Assembly (NCBI GenBank): GCA_003008705.1
Contig: PDUO01000055.1
Coordinates: 252,428 to 316,427 of the forward strand
Direction: 5' to 3'
Origin: Pezicula radicicola
Lineage: Eukaryota; Ascomycota; Leotiomycetes; Helotiales; Dermateaceae
DNA length: 64,000 bases
Part shown: positions 31,381 to 43,771 of the stretch, in pieces
How positions within the stretch are numbered: the stretch's first letter is position 1
Layout of the letters: each line of letters begins with the position of its first letter
The notes under the pieces: model-generated
What the model saw: the letters and a program-made list of their open reading frames with translations, nothing else
What the model was told of the DNA's origin: nothing
Databases searched by the model: none
Made by a program: the position numbers and the translations under genes

Positions 31381-33639
31381 AAACAAGGCCTCACTTTCCT
31401 TCGTATAGTTATGCCACCTCACGCTCGATATCTACCGACTCTACCATTGCATAACCTAAGAGTGATAATAATGCTGAGACAAAATCGCATTCAGTTTCTG
31501 TAACGATGTATATCTCCTTGTATCATTGCAATGCTTTCGCTCTCTTCTTCAACGCTGACCAGAATCCATTCGCGTTCTTATAGAACACTTTTACCAATAT
31601 TTTATTCTTGCTTTTGCGATATTAATGTTTTCTTCTCTGCACTTAGACTCTCATCAAGGCCCTCGCCTAAAAGATTAGGAGGAGGTAGGGTAATGTTAGC
31701 AAGTTCTATAGGATAGGAAGTAAGAATACATACGTGGTCTACTTGGTGCTGCTTTTATGAGAGGAGGACCATCTGTGAGACCTTTATAATCATTACCATG
31801 CAACTACCATGTAGAACGCAGACGAAAACACCAGCAAGAGTGCCAGTACGAGATCCCATGCAAAAGGAGTGTTGCCCATGACAATGACAATGCTAATGGG
31901 CCCTTTCTTCTTTACAATCTCTCTAAGGTCGTAGTGGCATAATTATCCTGGCTTCCAATGACCCCAGGCCCGTGCGTGATGCTGACCTCATCCTGCCCTC
32001 TCGCCACCTTCGAAAGTTCTCGCCGAAGTCCACAATAAGATATTCGAGAAGCCATACACTAATCGCATCCGCAAGCAACTTGTTACGACCTTACACACCT
32101 ACACTAGTCGCTAGAAACTTCATGTCCTCCGCATGAGCTTTAACATCAAAAACTTATGACCTTCTTTACTTCGCATACTGGTATTTCAGCTACAATTCCT
32201 TTCGCCCGATTGCATTTTGATTTGGATGGGAATTGGGGTAAATTTTATGGTCCTTGAGCTGGTTTGGGACTATGGGTACCTTGTACAGTTTATGCTTTAA
32301 GCATTTTAACCCCAACCCTAAGAATTGAAGTGAGGACGAGCTTGACGAATGGCAAAAACTAAGTTGCTCGATTCCGTGATCTGTAAGTGCTTGTGGGGCA
32401 GATCTGTATATGTATATCTCCATTTAGGTTTCCCCGTCGCTTCCGGATCTCTAAGTGTTATAAATGCTTATACATTAGTTTTCCGGGCAAGGCAGTAATT
32501 ACTTTGGGTGAACTTTGCCTAAGGCAATAATTCTTATTACAGCGAAGGTTAAGCTACGCCAATACAGTAGTACTTAGCCATTTTACTATCCCTTACAATG
32601 TTTCCTGCTATAAGCTCGGTCCAATAGGACGTGCCCTACGCGAGGCTCGCGTCTCAAACCGAAACGTTGAATTTGGTGTGAATTTACCCTATGTGGTTTA
32701 TGCTCGAAGATTACTCGCTTTTTAAAGGGGGTGCCGAATCCCTGAACAAAGGGGAAGGAAACGGTATAAGGGATAGTTTAATGTTATTACTCATCGACAA
32801 CGAATATAATTCTAGCAAAAAGCATTTAAATCTACAAATCTACAAATCTACAAATCTACGAATAAATAAGAATTGATAAAGAATTACAAAATCCTGATCT
32901 TCAAATTAAAAGTTAAGAATTCGAGTCCTTGTCACAGAATGCTGCTCTCCTCGCTTCGAGGCAGGGAGTTCGCGATACACCCCATGCGACGATTAACAAT
33001 ATACTAGATACAGACTCTAAGAATATTTGATCAAATAATATAGACGAATCTATAAGATAGACGGGAAATCTTATGGGAATCTATAAGCATTTTATAGGTA
33101 CGAAAGTACTAGTAAGTAAGGTAATAAACAATTCTGGGCGGAAGGGAAGCAGCATCCCCTACCACCAGTATTCCCCAGCAGAAACAAGCTCTCAACGCAC
33201 ATTGCTATCAGCACCAGACGACTTGGATCGTGTTCTGCTCAGATAGCTCGAATACAAAGACGGCCACTCGCATTATCACCTTCAGCTCCCATCAGCCTCA
33301 TCTTGCTGTACCGCATGAATGAAGTACTTCATCACAAGACCTCTCTGGGCACTGAAACGCCATGCCCAACCCAAGTCTACGGACTTTCAACATTACGAAG
33401 TCCTGCATTGTTCAAGAAAATATCCAGGAGGCTATCAAATGCCTGTGGAAGTAGTATTGCAAGCTGGAAGAGGCCTGGGAGGAACCACAGGATTGAGCTG
33501 CAGAAGCTGAAACCCAAGCACAAGCTACATAGATAGGCTTTGGAAAAGCTGCGAGACATTAGAACGATTTTCGAGGTTCCACTGTCTGACTTCAAGTACT
33601 AGCATACCCCCATGGACCTGACTAAGTAATATAGATCGC
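31381..33639. other. long gene-poor stretch with scattered decayed frames
   Basis: No intact gene is supported. A short plus-strand piece near 32005-32105 (EVHNKIFEKPYTNRIRKQLV) looks like decayed coding sequence. The frames at 31531-31716, 32190-32423 and 33303-33536 have no coding signature I trust. AT content rises between about 32450 and 33110. Confidence 0.4.
32830..32862. repeat. (AAATCTAC)4 tandem repeat
   Basis: Four consecutive 8 bp units, the last one degenerate. Confidence 0.85.
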
Positions 33640-33979
33640 TAGGAATGACATGAAGCGGTTCGAGGTTTTATCTGAGAAAGTCGAGACCACAGAGAGGGAC
33701 TTCGAAAAGATTGCACAGTTGCTTAATGATTAGGGAGGGAAAGAAAAGAAAGCCATACAAATTATAGACAAGGTCGAACAGATGTTGAAGGAGGCAAAAG
33801 CGAGTACAATACATAAACTCTGGATTCATTTTTCGTTGGCTCTCAGTCTTGCATTACCTGTATCAGAATTCACAACTTCGACAGGATTGCAACCTTTAGC
33901 TCAAGCTTCCTCGTTGTGCTCCTTCACTCGTCTCAATCCTCGGCTTCCAAAAATATCTCCGCGAATACGGCACCATTAA
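33640..33979 (+). pseudogene. coiled-coil gene remnant with internal stop
   Basis: An open frame DMKRFEVLSEKVETTERDFE continues KIAQLLND, then a TAG, then GGKEKKAIQIIDKVEQMLKE AKAS. The heptad pattern persists across the stop, so this is one decayed helical protein. Neither end can be placed. Confidence 0.4.
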
Positions 33980-34116
33980 CGCAGCCACCCGAAACATTCT
34001 ACATCACCTGCATAACATGAACACAGCAAGAGAAAAATGAACAGAGAACACAGATCTTCTTATTCTCCCCTTTCCCGCCACCATTCCCACCATCACCATA
34101 CCCACCTCCACCTGCA

Positions 34117-35502
34117 ATGGCAGCTTCAGCACCCCCAAAGGTACATCCTCCTTCCCTACTCTTCACTGAGCAGTTCTCTGTACTAACCTCTCTAATCAGC
34201 TTTTCGGCACAACAGTTGACCAGCTCACAAGTCGAACCGTCTTCCGCTGGACCCGCAAACAGACTGCTGCGTTTGTCGAATTTGGTCAACTCCATGGTTT
34301 CGAAAAGAAGGCCGAGATTGCAGCGGCAGACCTTCAACCGCTCTTTGATGCTCTCGGCCTTGCATACTTGAATGGAGAGAGGAACCATTTGAATCAAGAT
34401 ATAGCAAGAGAGGTCTTACGTCCCAAAGTTATTGACAAGATGGCACGTCTTATGAAGGAGGGCCATTGGAAGGCCAAGGATGAACAGGTCGCAACGGTCC
34501 AGGTCAAGGAGGAAGACAGTGTTGCTGGGCACATCAGAGCCAGCACGTTCGATCGTCCTACTGGGACATGCATTATTCCGGAATCGGTGCGATTTATTAC
34601 CATTTCCATGTATTGACTTGAGTACTGACATCTCTCTCTGGAGCAGGACACCCAACCCGAAGTCGCCGCCGGGTTCACACAAAACAGAAAGGTTAAAGAT
34701 GAGCCTACCTTTGGCGCGGGAGGTATTATGGGTGGATTACGAAGGCACAGTAAGGATATTAAAGCGCCTCTTGTTACTCAAAAAGTCTTCAAATCTGATT
34801 CAGAGGTGCGGTCGATCTCTTGTCCCTTCAATGTATCAACATAGGTTCTGACATCTCTGCCTGGACCAGGATACCGAGCCCGACGTTGTCGCAAAGACGA
34901 AGAAGGTCACGAATAAGGTCTCTCATGTTGCGGACAATACCGCGGATGCTATGCGACGGCGCAGTAAGGGTGTTAGGTCTCTTGCGACTCGCAAGGTCTT
35001 CATTTCTGATTCCGATTCCGAGGTATGATTCTGATCTGTGCTTGTACAATCCCCTATGGTTTTCAGATCCAACTCACATGTTTTTGAGCAGGATACTGAT
35101 CGCGACGATACTGCATTCGATGCTTTAGCGAAAGCTTTCAGTGCGTCGAACGTGAGCGAAATATCCCCATCGCAATCAGAAGTCATCGATTACCTTTCTC
35201 AGTCCAATTATGACCAACCCCGTCCTAATCAACGCAATGCTGTCGTTAAACCTGCCAACATGCCCCCAACTCCCTCGAAAAGTCCATCCATTTTCAAACC
35301 AAGCGTCAAAGTTCCAAGCAGCTCAATACGACCAGGCGTTTCGTCCAACTTTCCCAACCATCAGTCTCGACCTGGCAATCCTGACACTCTCTCCCAGATT
35401 GCCAGCCTGAAAGACATAACTCTTGAGCTCTGGCACCGACTCATGAAGCTGGAGGAAACTATAAATGAAATCGGGGTTGATGGCAGCGAGTTTATCTTGT
35501 AA
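34117..35502 (+). CDS. unknown protein with tandemly duplicated exons
   Basis: Exons are 34117-34140, 34200-34586, 34647-34805, 34870-35022 and 35092-35502, all phase 0, giving 377 residues. The second exon encodes a compact helical part (LFGTTVDQLTSRTVFRWTRK). Exons 3 and 4 are paralogous: each starts DT(Q/E)P(E/D)V, carries an RR(H/R)SK basic motif and ends KVF.SDS..E, and exon 5 again starts DT. The introns before exons 3 and 4 also share their 3' ends (TGACATCTCT then a GGA.CAG acceptor), so the duplicated unit includes intron sequence. The C-terminus is Ser/Pro-rich and then helical. Basic and acidic Ser stretches suggest a nuclear, phosphorylated protein, but no family is recognised. 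Confidence 0.65.
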
Positions 35503-35739
35503 CTTATTTTGTAATTTAACGCCAGGATAGATGAATAAAACCCAATATAGAGATTTTCTCTAGTTTGACAGATGTCTACTACATTCTTTTCTTAAAAGCC
35601 ACGGCACAGGCGCATTTGTCGACAAATAAGTTATAGCTAAAAAAAAGTCCATTAACTCTAGGAATACTGTAACCCTCTATTGTATAAAGTTATTTTGTAG
35701 CGTAATCTAGCTATGTAGTGCTTTTCGTTTTAGCGTGCT

Positions 35740-36123
35740 GCCAACTTGCGACGCGCAGATACGAGCAGGAAACCTGGCTTGCAAAGAGATATTCTTTGGG
35801 GTGCGATTGATGTGATTACTGTGAATACAGAACTACGGGAGTATATGCTTCGCTCGGTCACAGAGCAGTGGGGAAAGCAAAAGATTGAGCTCGAGGACTT
35901 TTTGGGGGGTTGATGCAATCACCAATTACTCACTATACTTAGCAGTTGAAACTATGCTCCACAGCTGTTTCATTTTACAGGGCGTTGACCAAATGGCGGG
36001 AACTCAAGCGCACCATAGAAGACAATTCCAAATCGACCGTATGGATATCTATGAATATAACACGGGCGATAGTGCATAGTAAACACACATTCAGAAATAC
36101 TAGCCAACCTTTGGAGTCGTTCT
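35740..36123 (+). pseudogene. two-exon gene remnant
   Basis: A plus-strand open piece reads RRADTSRKPGLQRDILWGAI and continues to KQKIELEDFLGG, then a stop. After a plausible acceptor (CATTTTACAG, 35981-35990) a second piece reads ALTKWRELKRTIEDNSKSTV to about 36123. The phases of the two pieces do not match any GT donor, so the gene is broken or misread. No family is recognised. Its end overlaps the end of the convergent gene on the minus strand. Confidence 0.3.
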
Positions 36124-37106
36124 AACCCCTGTAGCTTGATACAAGCAGCCGTGTGTCAAATCTCTGAACTGCAATCGAAGACTATCAACTGCCTCTGAGT
36201 CAAGATTCTGCAAATAAAGACTTCCAGCCGGCGCAAAATCCAACACAAACTTCTTCAAAGCTACGGAGTCCGAATTCAATTCGCCAGTAGAATCAATAGC
36301 TCAAACTCGCCAGAAACTGAAGTATTGTCGTGAGGCTCAGGAAGATAAAGGGGATTTGCAGTTATGACAGAAGAGGCTAGAATCTGACATGGATAGAAAG
36401 GCAGAGTGGAATGTAGAATAGGAGCTCAGATCCATTTGAAAGAAAAAAACCATTCACGCAATTAAGCATCCATCCGTCAAATGCAGCTCAGATAGCTCTA
36501 AGCAATATAACCGGAGAAACAGAAGATGGGGCTTCGGTGGTCTAGTAGTGAACCTGAAAATCTGTGCTTCCGAAGACTTGATATCTAAACCTTTCTCCGC
36601 AAAGACCTTCCCAGCAGCTTTAGATGTTTTCTCGCCCTCCGCAACAGTCTCCTCTTTCCGGAGTATACTCAAGTGACCATATCTCCCCCACCATTGCTAG
36701 TGTATTCAGGTCCAGTATTGTCTTCCCAAGCAGCCAAAGCTCGGTCGTAGTAGAACTTGTCTTCGGGGTGTAGCGTATCGTCGGAGATCGTGTTGGATAC
36801 CCAATTGATAGCAATCTCAAGGTTTTCGTCTGAGCACCCGCGAGCGGTTGTGAGCAGTCGGGTGAAGATCTTGGTAAGCAGAATGTTCTCAACTGCGACT
36901 TCCATCAACATATGTGCCTTGTTTCTCTCTTCGACGACAATTCCTTTGACTTCGTGATCTGGAAGGGTACGATCCTCTACCCCTTTGGCTCGGTATACTT
37001 CCATTGCTTCCATAATGCGCCTGAAAGAAGTGAGATTTTCCTTGTACATTGGTAGTATGTACATTAGAAAGTCTTTAAGGTACGTCTTTGTGACATATTC
37101 AGACAT
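36103..37106 (-). pseudogene. unknown protein gene with broken 3' half
   Basis: The 5' part is a clear 145-codon frame from ATG 37106 (MSEYVTKTYLKDFLMYILPM) to a TGA at 36669. A 38 bp intron after SN would instead continue in frame into EETVAEGEKTSKAAGKVFAE. Further downstream the protein-like pieces NPLYLPEPHDNTSVSGEFE and AIDSTGELNSDSVALKKFVL lie one base out of frame with each other near 36297. The last piece ends at 36103. The parts probably belong to one gene with at least one frameshift. No domain is recognised. If only the first frame is expressed it is a 145-residue protein. Confidence 0.4.
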
Positions 37107-38197
37107 AGCGTTGTGGCCGCTTTGCGAAGCTTTGTGTGATCTGGGTGTGGTTGTTGGTATTGATGAATCTGTAGCTCGTTGTTTTGATTATCTGCAGGAG
37201 AGTGCAGCTCCCAACTGAGATTTGGTTAGTGCTTAGTTGCACACAAGATCTAATAAAGAATCTGTGATATTACCTGTGTTTGTGAAGCTGAAAAACTCTG
37301 ATGCAGCTGTTATTGGCTCACCATCCAAACTGGACTTTCCTTTGAGAAAAAATGGGGCTGAGGCGAAGTGCAGAAGATACCCGCAGAAGATGGCCAGAAA
37401 CTAGAAAGGACAATGGAAGATTTCGCGAAAGACTTTGCCTTTAGAGTACAACAAAGCCTTCGAGAGTGATGTTCGGTGTTCGCTCGAGGACTGTGTTAGA
37501 TCGGAAGTACTGGTCAAATGCGTTCTAGTAGAGCTGTTGGCTTGGAGTGTTCTTGTTTCTCAAATGGATGCAGCTAGGTGGAGTAGTTTAATTAGCTAGC
37601 CCAGGGCTGACTGTGGCTATGTTGGTGCTTTATATGATAGTAAGAGCATAGAAGGTGGTGTCTTTCCATACCCGTTCAGCTTTTACAAATCTCTCGCTAA
37701 AACTCATCTCGCTAAAATTTTCAACCCCTTTCTACAACAGCCGCTCACCATTCGCTATTCTCCTTCTATAACACATCACATCCACTGCGTTCTCTATCGA
37801 CAATTCTGATGAGTTGGGTTGTCGACACAGTAACATTACTGCAATGCAATATGTATACCACTAGGTAAGTGACAATTATTAAGGAGTTGCATCAGGGAGA
37901 GGGTTCCTTAGAAGCTTTGGTTGCTTTGTGTTTTGTCGCAGAGCATTTGCTGCAATGATAGTGCACATGCAAAGACGCCCTGGCGCACTACCGTATACAC
38001 AACCGTCCACCACCCATTTGCAACCATCTTGCAATGAACATCACCACTACCTGTCAATAATCTTCTAATGAGCCTCACGACTCCACAATAATCTCGCGAT
38101 AAGCCTCAAGGGGAGAGCTAGGTCTTATTAGCTACTGCCCACGCCTCCAGATCAGACACACTCAAGAGATGGAAGTTGCTCCAGTCCGCATACACTG
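37107..38197. other. intergenic with one short coding scrap
   Basis: Near 37382-37472 (+) a piece reading QKLERTMEDFAKDFAFRVQQ looks like decayed coding sequence. Otherwise nothing is supported. Confidence 0.35.
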
Positions 38198-38566
38198 ATG
38201 AATGAAGGGAGGGATTGCGACGCACATTCTTCCACGTTCCAAGAATGGGCCTTAAATTTGTTCGACTTTCAGCACGGTTACATCAAGCTCGAAGACCAAA
38301 GTAAACGGGACTTCAATAAGCTTGTGCGGCTCTTCATATATATGGGTTCCAGGAATGGGTTTCTTGCTCTTCACATAACCTGTGAGTACTTCACTGAGGC
38401 ATTGGAAGCCCTACGCTCAATGATTTCTCAGCACCCCAGCGAAACAGCCATAGAGCTCCCTGCCGCCTTACGAACCTATTACAATCGACACCTCAAAAGC
38501 ATCCAGGAGTGGCAAGACATTCAGAATTCGGGCTTCAAAGAGCCCCTCCCTCGCGCAGGAGCTTGA
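38198..38566 (+). CDS. hypothetical 122-residue protein or gene 5' part
   Basis: The frame starts MNEGRDCDAHSSTFQEWALN and is helical with balanced composition (FNKLVRLFIYMGSRNGFLAL, YYNRHLKSIQEWQD). Downstream, protein-like sequence continues in other frames (ELDANTQLAGKFQLQ, then REAHAEAALNRNADRPVDRK), which suggests that a longer gene has decayed or that introns were missed. No signal peptide and no known domain are seen. Confidence 0.4.
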   Translation: MNEGRDCDAHSSTFQEWALNLFDFQHGYIKLEDQSKRDFNKLVRLFIYMGSRNGFLALHITCEYFTEALEALRSMISQHPSETAIELPAALRTYYNRHLKSIQEWQDIQNSGFKEPLPRAGA

Positions 38567-40599
38567 TGCTAATACCCAGCTTGCAGGCAAATTCCAGTTG
38601 CAAAGCAGCTAAAGCACACGAGGGAAGCACACGCAGAAGCAGCGTTGAATAGAAATGCGGATAGGCCAGTCGATCGCAAACCTCACAACTAGAGGAAGAC
38701 AAGTTTCATGACACACTTAAAGAGGTTTCTGTAGTCGAAGCATCAATTTCAGCGGGAGACAGGTCCAGGAGTGCACTCAAAGAGATTGAACCGGATACCA
38801 TACCTAGGAAACCTCCGTTAACTAACACAGATTGCAGAGGCAGTGTCACCAAAATATATTTCTAAACCTAACCAAATGTTTGCAAAATAACGAGAATCCG
38901 AGTTGCGACTATCTCGTTCTTCTTGGTGCTGGTCCTAGTCGACAGCCTCGTTGGCGCCAGCGCCAAGGCCGTTCCAACTTGAGGAAGGAGATGAAGACAG
39001 ACGGGGCTGACAACTGCCGAGGAGTGACGAAAGGCCTTCACCAGTTACAAAGTTGGGGTCCACGGTCGGCTTGATTGGACGCCCTTCTTCTCCACTGCTG
39101 GATCCGAGTACAAAGCTAATGCTGATGCTTGGAGAAGAATCGCTCGGGTATTAGGTTTATCTGACAGACATGATAATTTGATGGGTTAGTTATTGATCCT
39201 ATAATTACAGGAGGATTGTCAACAATTTTCTGATAATGATAGGTAATTGCTGACGTGTAAAAAAATTGTAGTAGTATTTTTCTAGTCTTATCCCACTCTG
39301 CAACTTTTAAGTTTTGGAGGCAAATGGAATTGTTGTAGTGGGTTGAAGTATCTGAGGCGTGATGTTGGATCGGGCTATACCAATGCAACAAGGCTTAGAT
39401 CCGAGCCGAATCTGCGACATATCATAAAGCAGACAAGCGATTAGTCTTGCACTAAATTCGACTTAGGCATATGAGATGTTGCTGTCTGCTCCGAGCACTT
39501 TAGTATACGTCTCGGCAGACGGACTTCCTTATACGCTCTGCGACAACATGCCACATACAACTACGAGGCCTTCAGGGCACGTTGTTTATAAGCACGAAGA
39601 AGAAGCAAGAGCTTGAGTCTCAGGGTTAGGGTTAGAGTAATGGTATGCGTTGATGCTATAATATTTCAATCTCACAGGGGAGAGCGAATAAGCGTCAACA
39701 AAGCAGACACGTATATCTAGAGGCTAGGAATTGATAACCTGGTGATGGGACTGGACTAGGTGATTCTGAATGGATATCATACTAAGTATCCATCTTAGCG
39801 GTTGTTAGCAATAATTATGGATGCGATGCCTTCTTCGCTATAATCTCAAATATTCTGAAAAAACGGCTGCTAAGATTATACTAAGTTTCGCGTTAAGAAA
39901 GCTAATTTACCAGAAATAATACCCCCCTGGAAACGATCTTCTTTCTACTCGTATCTCCTTCTAAGAAGCATACTTGTTTATATTGGTGTAATGTCAGATG
40001 TCGGTATCAGTCCAACATCCTAGCCTCCGCTTTCTGGTCCACACAATCCAAGATCCATACTGCAATCCAACCTTTTGTCAAGCATCACAATGTTTTATCT
40101 CCGCTCTTTGACGTCCGCGAAACCGACGACGCCTTTTTCTTGGAGGGGGAGTTTCCTAGTGTAGGAACAAAGGATGACATCATGATTGAGAAATTGATGA
40201 TTAAAGCGTGGTTCTTATCGGAATAGGCTGCTTTTTATGATTTAGTAGCTTTAATATAAAGGTTTTACTAGCTAGCTTTGTCTCTGTAGTATCGTTAAAC
40301 ATAGTGCCAACTTAGAGATCCATTTTAATAAAGACGAGTTGTAGTTAATGTAAGAATGAATGGTAATTATACAGAGCAGCAACTCACCTACCAAATTCCA
40401 ATGACCCTACTTTTACATGATATAAACGCCAAGTATAAAAATCTTTCGAATACTACTTCATACACTTGAATTTGAGAACAGATAAATTTGGAAGAAGATT
40501 CGTAATCGTTTATCTTGGAATCGTATAGATAACAAAGCAAATATCCATTTCATCTAAACCCGAATAACATACAATAGCCGCATAAGCTTCAAAGTAGGC
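38567..40599. other. gene-poor stretch with decayed frames
   Basis: An open, start-less plus-strand stretch at about 38694-38871 (EEDKFHDTLKEVSVVEASIS) may be part of the preceding gene. The minus-strand frame 39116-39391 is not convincing. Between 39400 and 40590 nothing is supported. Confidence 0.4.
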
Positions 40600-41788
40600 T
40601 TATGGATAGGCCGCATCGAAGTTTAGGACTCCAGGATTCGTAGTAGCATTCGATGCTTCCGGCGATGTCCCAGGCGAGGTAGTTTGTTTTACGATTTGGA
40701 TCTGGAATCTGTATTTGCTGTATTTGTCATATAATGGCTTAATACCAGCTAAAGACGCGCAGACGATTGCTGAAGTGATTTCGGCATTGGACCAGATTGA
40801 AACTCTAGCACCTGAGTCTAGAACTATGTAAGCATGTGCCGTCTTAACATATTGCGTTTACTTACCGGGTGAGTAATTTTCTTTCTTCAAAAGAATTACA
40901 CTATTCAATCTGAGAATACTGATAAGACACGTTCTAAGAGCTATTAGCGTGGGAACCGAAAGCAGGTATCGTCGAGGACATACATGGCACCAATAGTAAA
41001 GACGATAATTACGCCGAATCTCTGTCGTCTCGATGTCTTTAGATCCAGCAGCGTTGGAATCGGTATAGCAAAAATGATTAGATCCGTCGCGACAGTAATC
41101 CCTGCGTGAGAGAGCCACATCACTTGTCTGTCCAAGCAGCTCTTCGCTACAGGAGGAATCCAAAATCCTCGCACAGGCGTACAGATAAAGACTGTACTAA
41201 GGACCGAATAAATGCCATATAGGACCGATACAACTATCATAACCCAGCAAATCCATATATCTCGAGGGTTTGATATAAACCGGAGGTATTGTAATAGGAT
41301 AGACGTCTTCGTTGCCGCGAAAGAGAGGCTATATGCTATGATGCTTGCCCAAATCCACTATATCTGGTTAGAAAATGCGGTTAAAAGGTTTGAGATAACA
41401 CACTTTGAGTATTTGCGATCCCTGTTCGGGGGTGAGCGGACCCAAAGTCTGCAAACCGGATGACAATTCTTAATCTCACATGTTAATTAGGCTTCTTACA
41501 GAGTCGGGGCAAAGCTTACGAAGACCCACGAATACGTTGTTACATAACAATGCGATCTATTGATCTAAATCAGTAAAATAAATCCTAAAGCTAGGAGCCA
41601 TAGCCATCAAGTACGGTAGCAGGCATCGGGGTGCTCACCAAAGATATACCAAGAAATGCATCGTCCAGTTTGTTATTGCGAAGAAGTCGAAGCCTTGTAT
41701 AAAGCCTTAAACCAACAGCTATCGTAGCCAAGATGGAAAATACAATACAAGTCGCAATAACACTGTTTCCTAGAGTGGTGAATGCCAT
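40600..41788 (-). CDS. PTH11-like rhodopsin-domain membrane receptor
   Basis: Exons are 41788-41639, 41556-41520, 41448-41402, 41357-40984, 40933-40866 and 40823-40600. All phases fit and the product is 299 residues. Seven hydrophobic segments are present, starting with CIVFSILATIAVGLRLYTRL. Family landmarks are the LDD motif after helix 1, GLHFG after helix 2, AYSLSFAATKTSILLQYLRF in helix 3, CTPVRGFW, the helix 5 IFAIPIPTLLDL and the helix 7 region WSNAEITSAIVCASLAGIKP. These belong to the fungal rhodopsin/PTH11-type integral membrane family, thought to be GPCR-like sensors of surface or plant cues. The cytoplasmic C-terminus is short. The exon pattern is almost identical to the gene at 61688-62960, marking them as paralogs. 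Intact as read. Confidence 0.85.
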
Positions 41789-43592
41789 CTTGTCAATGTG
41801 AAGTTGGAGTAGATGTCTCTAAGAATTGGGATACATAAAGTTATTAAATATTAACAATGTGGAGAAGCTGAAGATGAAGATGAAACTGAAGCTATTGCTA
41901 TTTTGCTTTTGGCATGTTACTACATATCTCTGACTAATCACATGTGGCTGCAAACGGTCTCTCATGAACTTTAAACGTCGATGGCACGAACTACACTATG
42001 TGTGGACGTGGCGGCAATGTGTAGCCGAATGGCCCTAAAGTTTTCTCGAAAGAAATACGAGCTCAGGAACATTATTTAAGAAATTCTAAAATGAGGAAAA
42101 CTCTATTGAAGGCCTGGCCGGAGGATAATCATTTGCGTTAGCACGATGGTTACAGACCTATCTCCAAGTACTTGTATAGGCCCACGGAATCACAATTGTC
42201 CACAGCAGTACCCCTAGGTAGCGAATATGATGAATGATAGAATACATATATTCGGGGAGTAGACGTAAGTAGGGCGATTAACTGGCGTGGTAGCCCTGCT
42301 TGCACGTATAGCGTCATGATATGAAAATAAGATGGAGAATGACGGCCGCGATTCTTGCTAAAGATTATGCTAGCACGTTTGCATCAAATGTTTTTTTATA
42401 GCCTTATCTGATAGGCAATAACAGCGAACAGCATGTGATTTAGGCGAGGGTTTCAAGTTGGAGGTCTGGCTGTCTTTGTTCGTTCGTCGGCAATGCTATT
42501 TCGCAAGCAAAGATTAGATCGGTCGAAGACTTAAGGAACATGCTTGGTGGTCATCCCTTTGAGGCGAGGGAATGTCAATAGGTACTCGCGCTATTGATGT
42601 ATCTTTTACCAACGGTGATGATGGCAGCGATTGCAAGGTGGAAGTGATATTTAATTTCGGGGCAGGTCTATATGTATTGGCAGAAATATATCTTCATGTT
42701 GGTTGAACTTTATTTTCGCACCAATTTAAATTCCGTATCAATCACAACTACACTCCGCCCCGCAGGAAGAAGCACATCCTCTTTGTCCGCATCTGTCCCG
42801 TAAAAGGAAGTTCTCTTACACCTACACCTATGATGCCAGGTCCAGCCTTCCATGACATATATCTATCATAATCAACTGCTTTGAAAGTATGATAGCTGAT
42901 GAATAAATGGAATCACCACACACATTATCGCAGGTTCACAATACTTAGTCTACCACAGGAGATCTTCAGGAACGCGAACGCGAGGGCTGACACCTCGCTT
43001 GGTTCCTGACCTAGAGTGCCATGAAACTAGAGCCAGACGGTCTGAAGGGCTCGGGTTCTAGCACCAGTGTCTCAGCACTAGCGTCTCGGCACCATTGCTA
43101 GAATGTGATGTTAGTCAAGTTCGTCACGCTTTGGCTAAGGCCGTAAAAGGAAGTCTGAACACTTATCTTGAAAATCATATGGCATTGGGTCTTTCTGCAG
43201 AGCATTTCCATATCTTTTGTATTGAGCGTGGCGTCCTTCGTTTAAAGTTAATAATACAAGGCGTTCAATTTGTCCGTATTAGAGTCTGGACAACATGGCA
43301 GCTGACTGCCTGTGACAATGTCTAAACCTTCTTGGGAATTTTCTACTTGATAATGTCGAGACTGAAAGCGGTTTGTATAGGGCCCTATTACGATGTTTAA
43401 AGAATATAGTATAAGCTTATTAGTTAAATTAACTAGTAGCTATTAGAGTAGATTATTAATCAATCTTTAAGGTTGTTAATAAAGTTATGAAACCTTTTTA
43501 TATTTTGTTTTAATAATTATTTAAGTTTATCAAACCGCCGGATACTAAATTGGCTGCTGTTTTCGGCTAGTTTGGTCGCTTGCTAGCTGCTA
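41789..43592. other. gene-poor, becoming AT-rich
   Basis: The only open frame of note (43095-43325 +) lacks an ATG and a domain. From about 43385 the sequence is AT-rich. No gene is supported. Confidence 0.4.
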
Positions 43593-43771
43593 TCCCTTCC
43601 CATAAATATTGGCTTGGCGCTTAGGCCACAGGGACGTCCACTAAGGTATCGATGAAACAGAGAAGTTCGGGCTAGTAAACTTCTTTTAAGTGCCTCTAAG
43701 ACGCGTTAAGTGATTATAAACGAGCAGAGTGCTAAATCTCTGCTGAGCTAGCCAATATTCATGGGAAAGGG
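43593..43771. mobile_element. 179 bp TIR element (MITE) flanked by TA
   Basis: The left end TCCCTTCCCATAAATATTGG and the right end, reverse-complemented CCCTTTCCCATGAATATTGG, are inverted repeats of about 22 bp, differing mainly by transitions. TA flanks both sides (43591-43592 and 43772-43773), consistent with Tc1/mariner-type insertion. The interior is non-coding. It lies just upstream of the DUF3435 relic. Confidence 0.6.

Noticed and set aside
32830..32862. AAATCTAC repeats as a possible array or regulatory site
   Set aside because: Only four short units without spacers; an ordinary microsatellite.
34225..34682. several overlapping frames on both strands
   Set aside because: They are explained by exon 2 and exon 3 of the spliced gene at 34117-35502.
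39622..39635. AGGGTTAGGGTTAG, telomere-like repeat
   Set aside because: Only about two copies of the unit; too short to claim an interstitial telomere.
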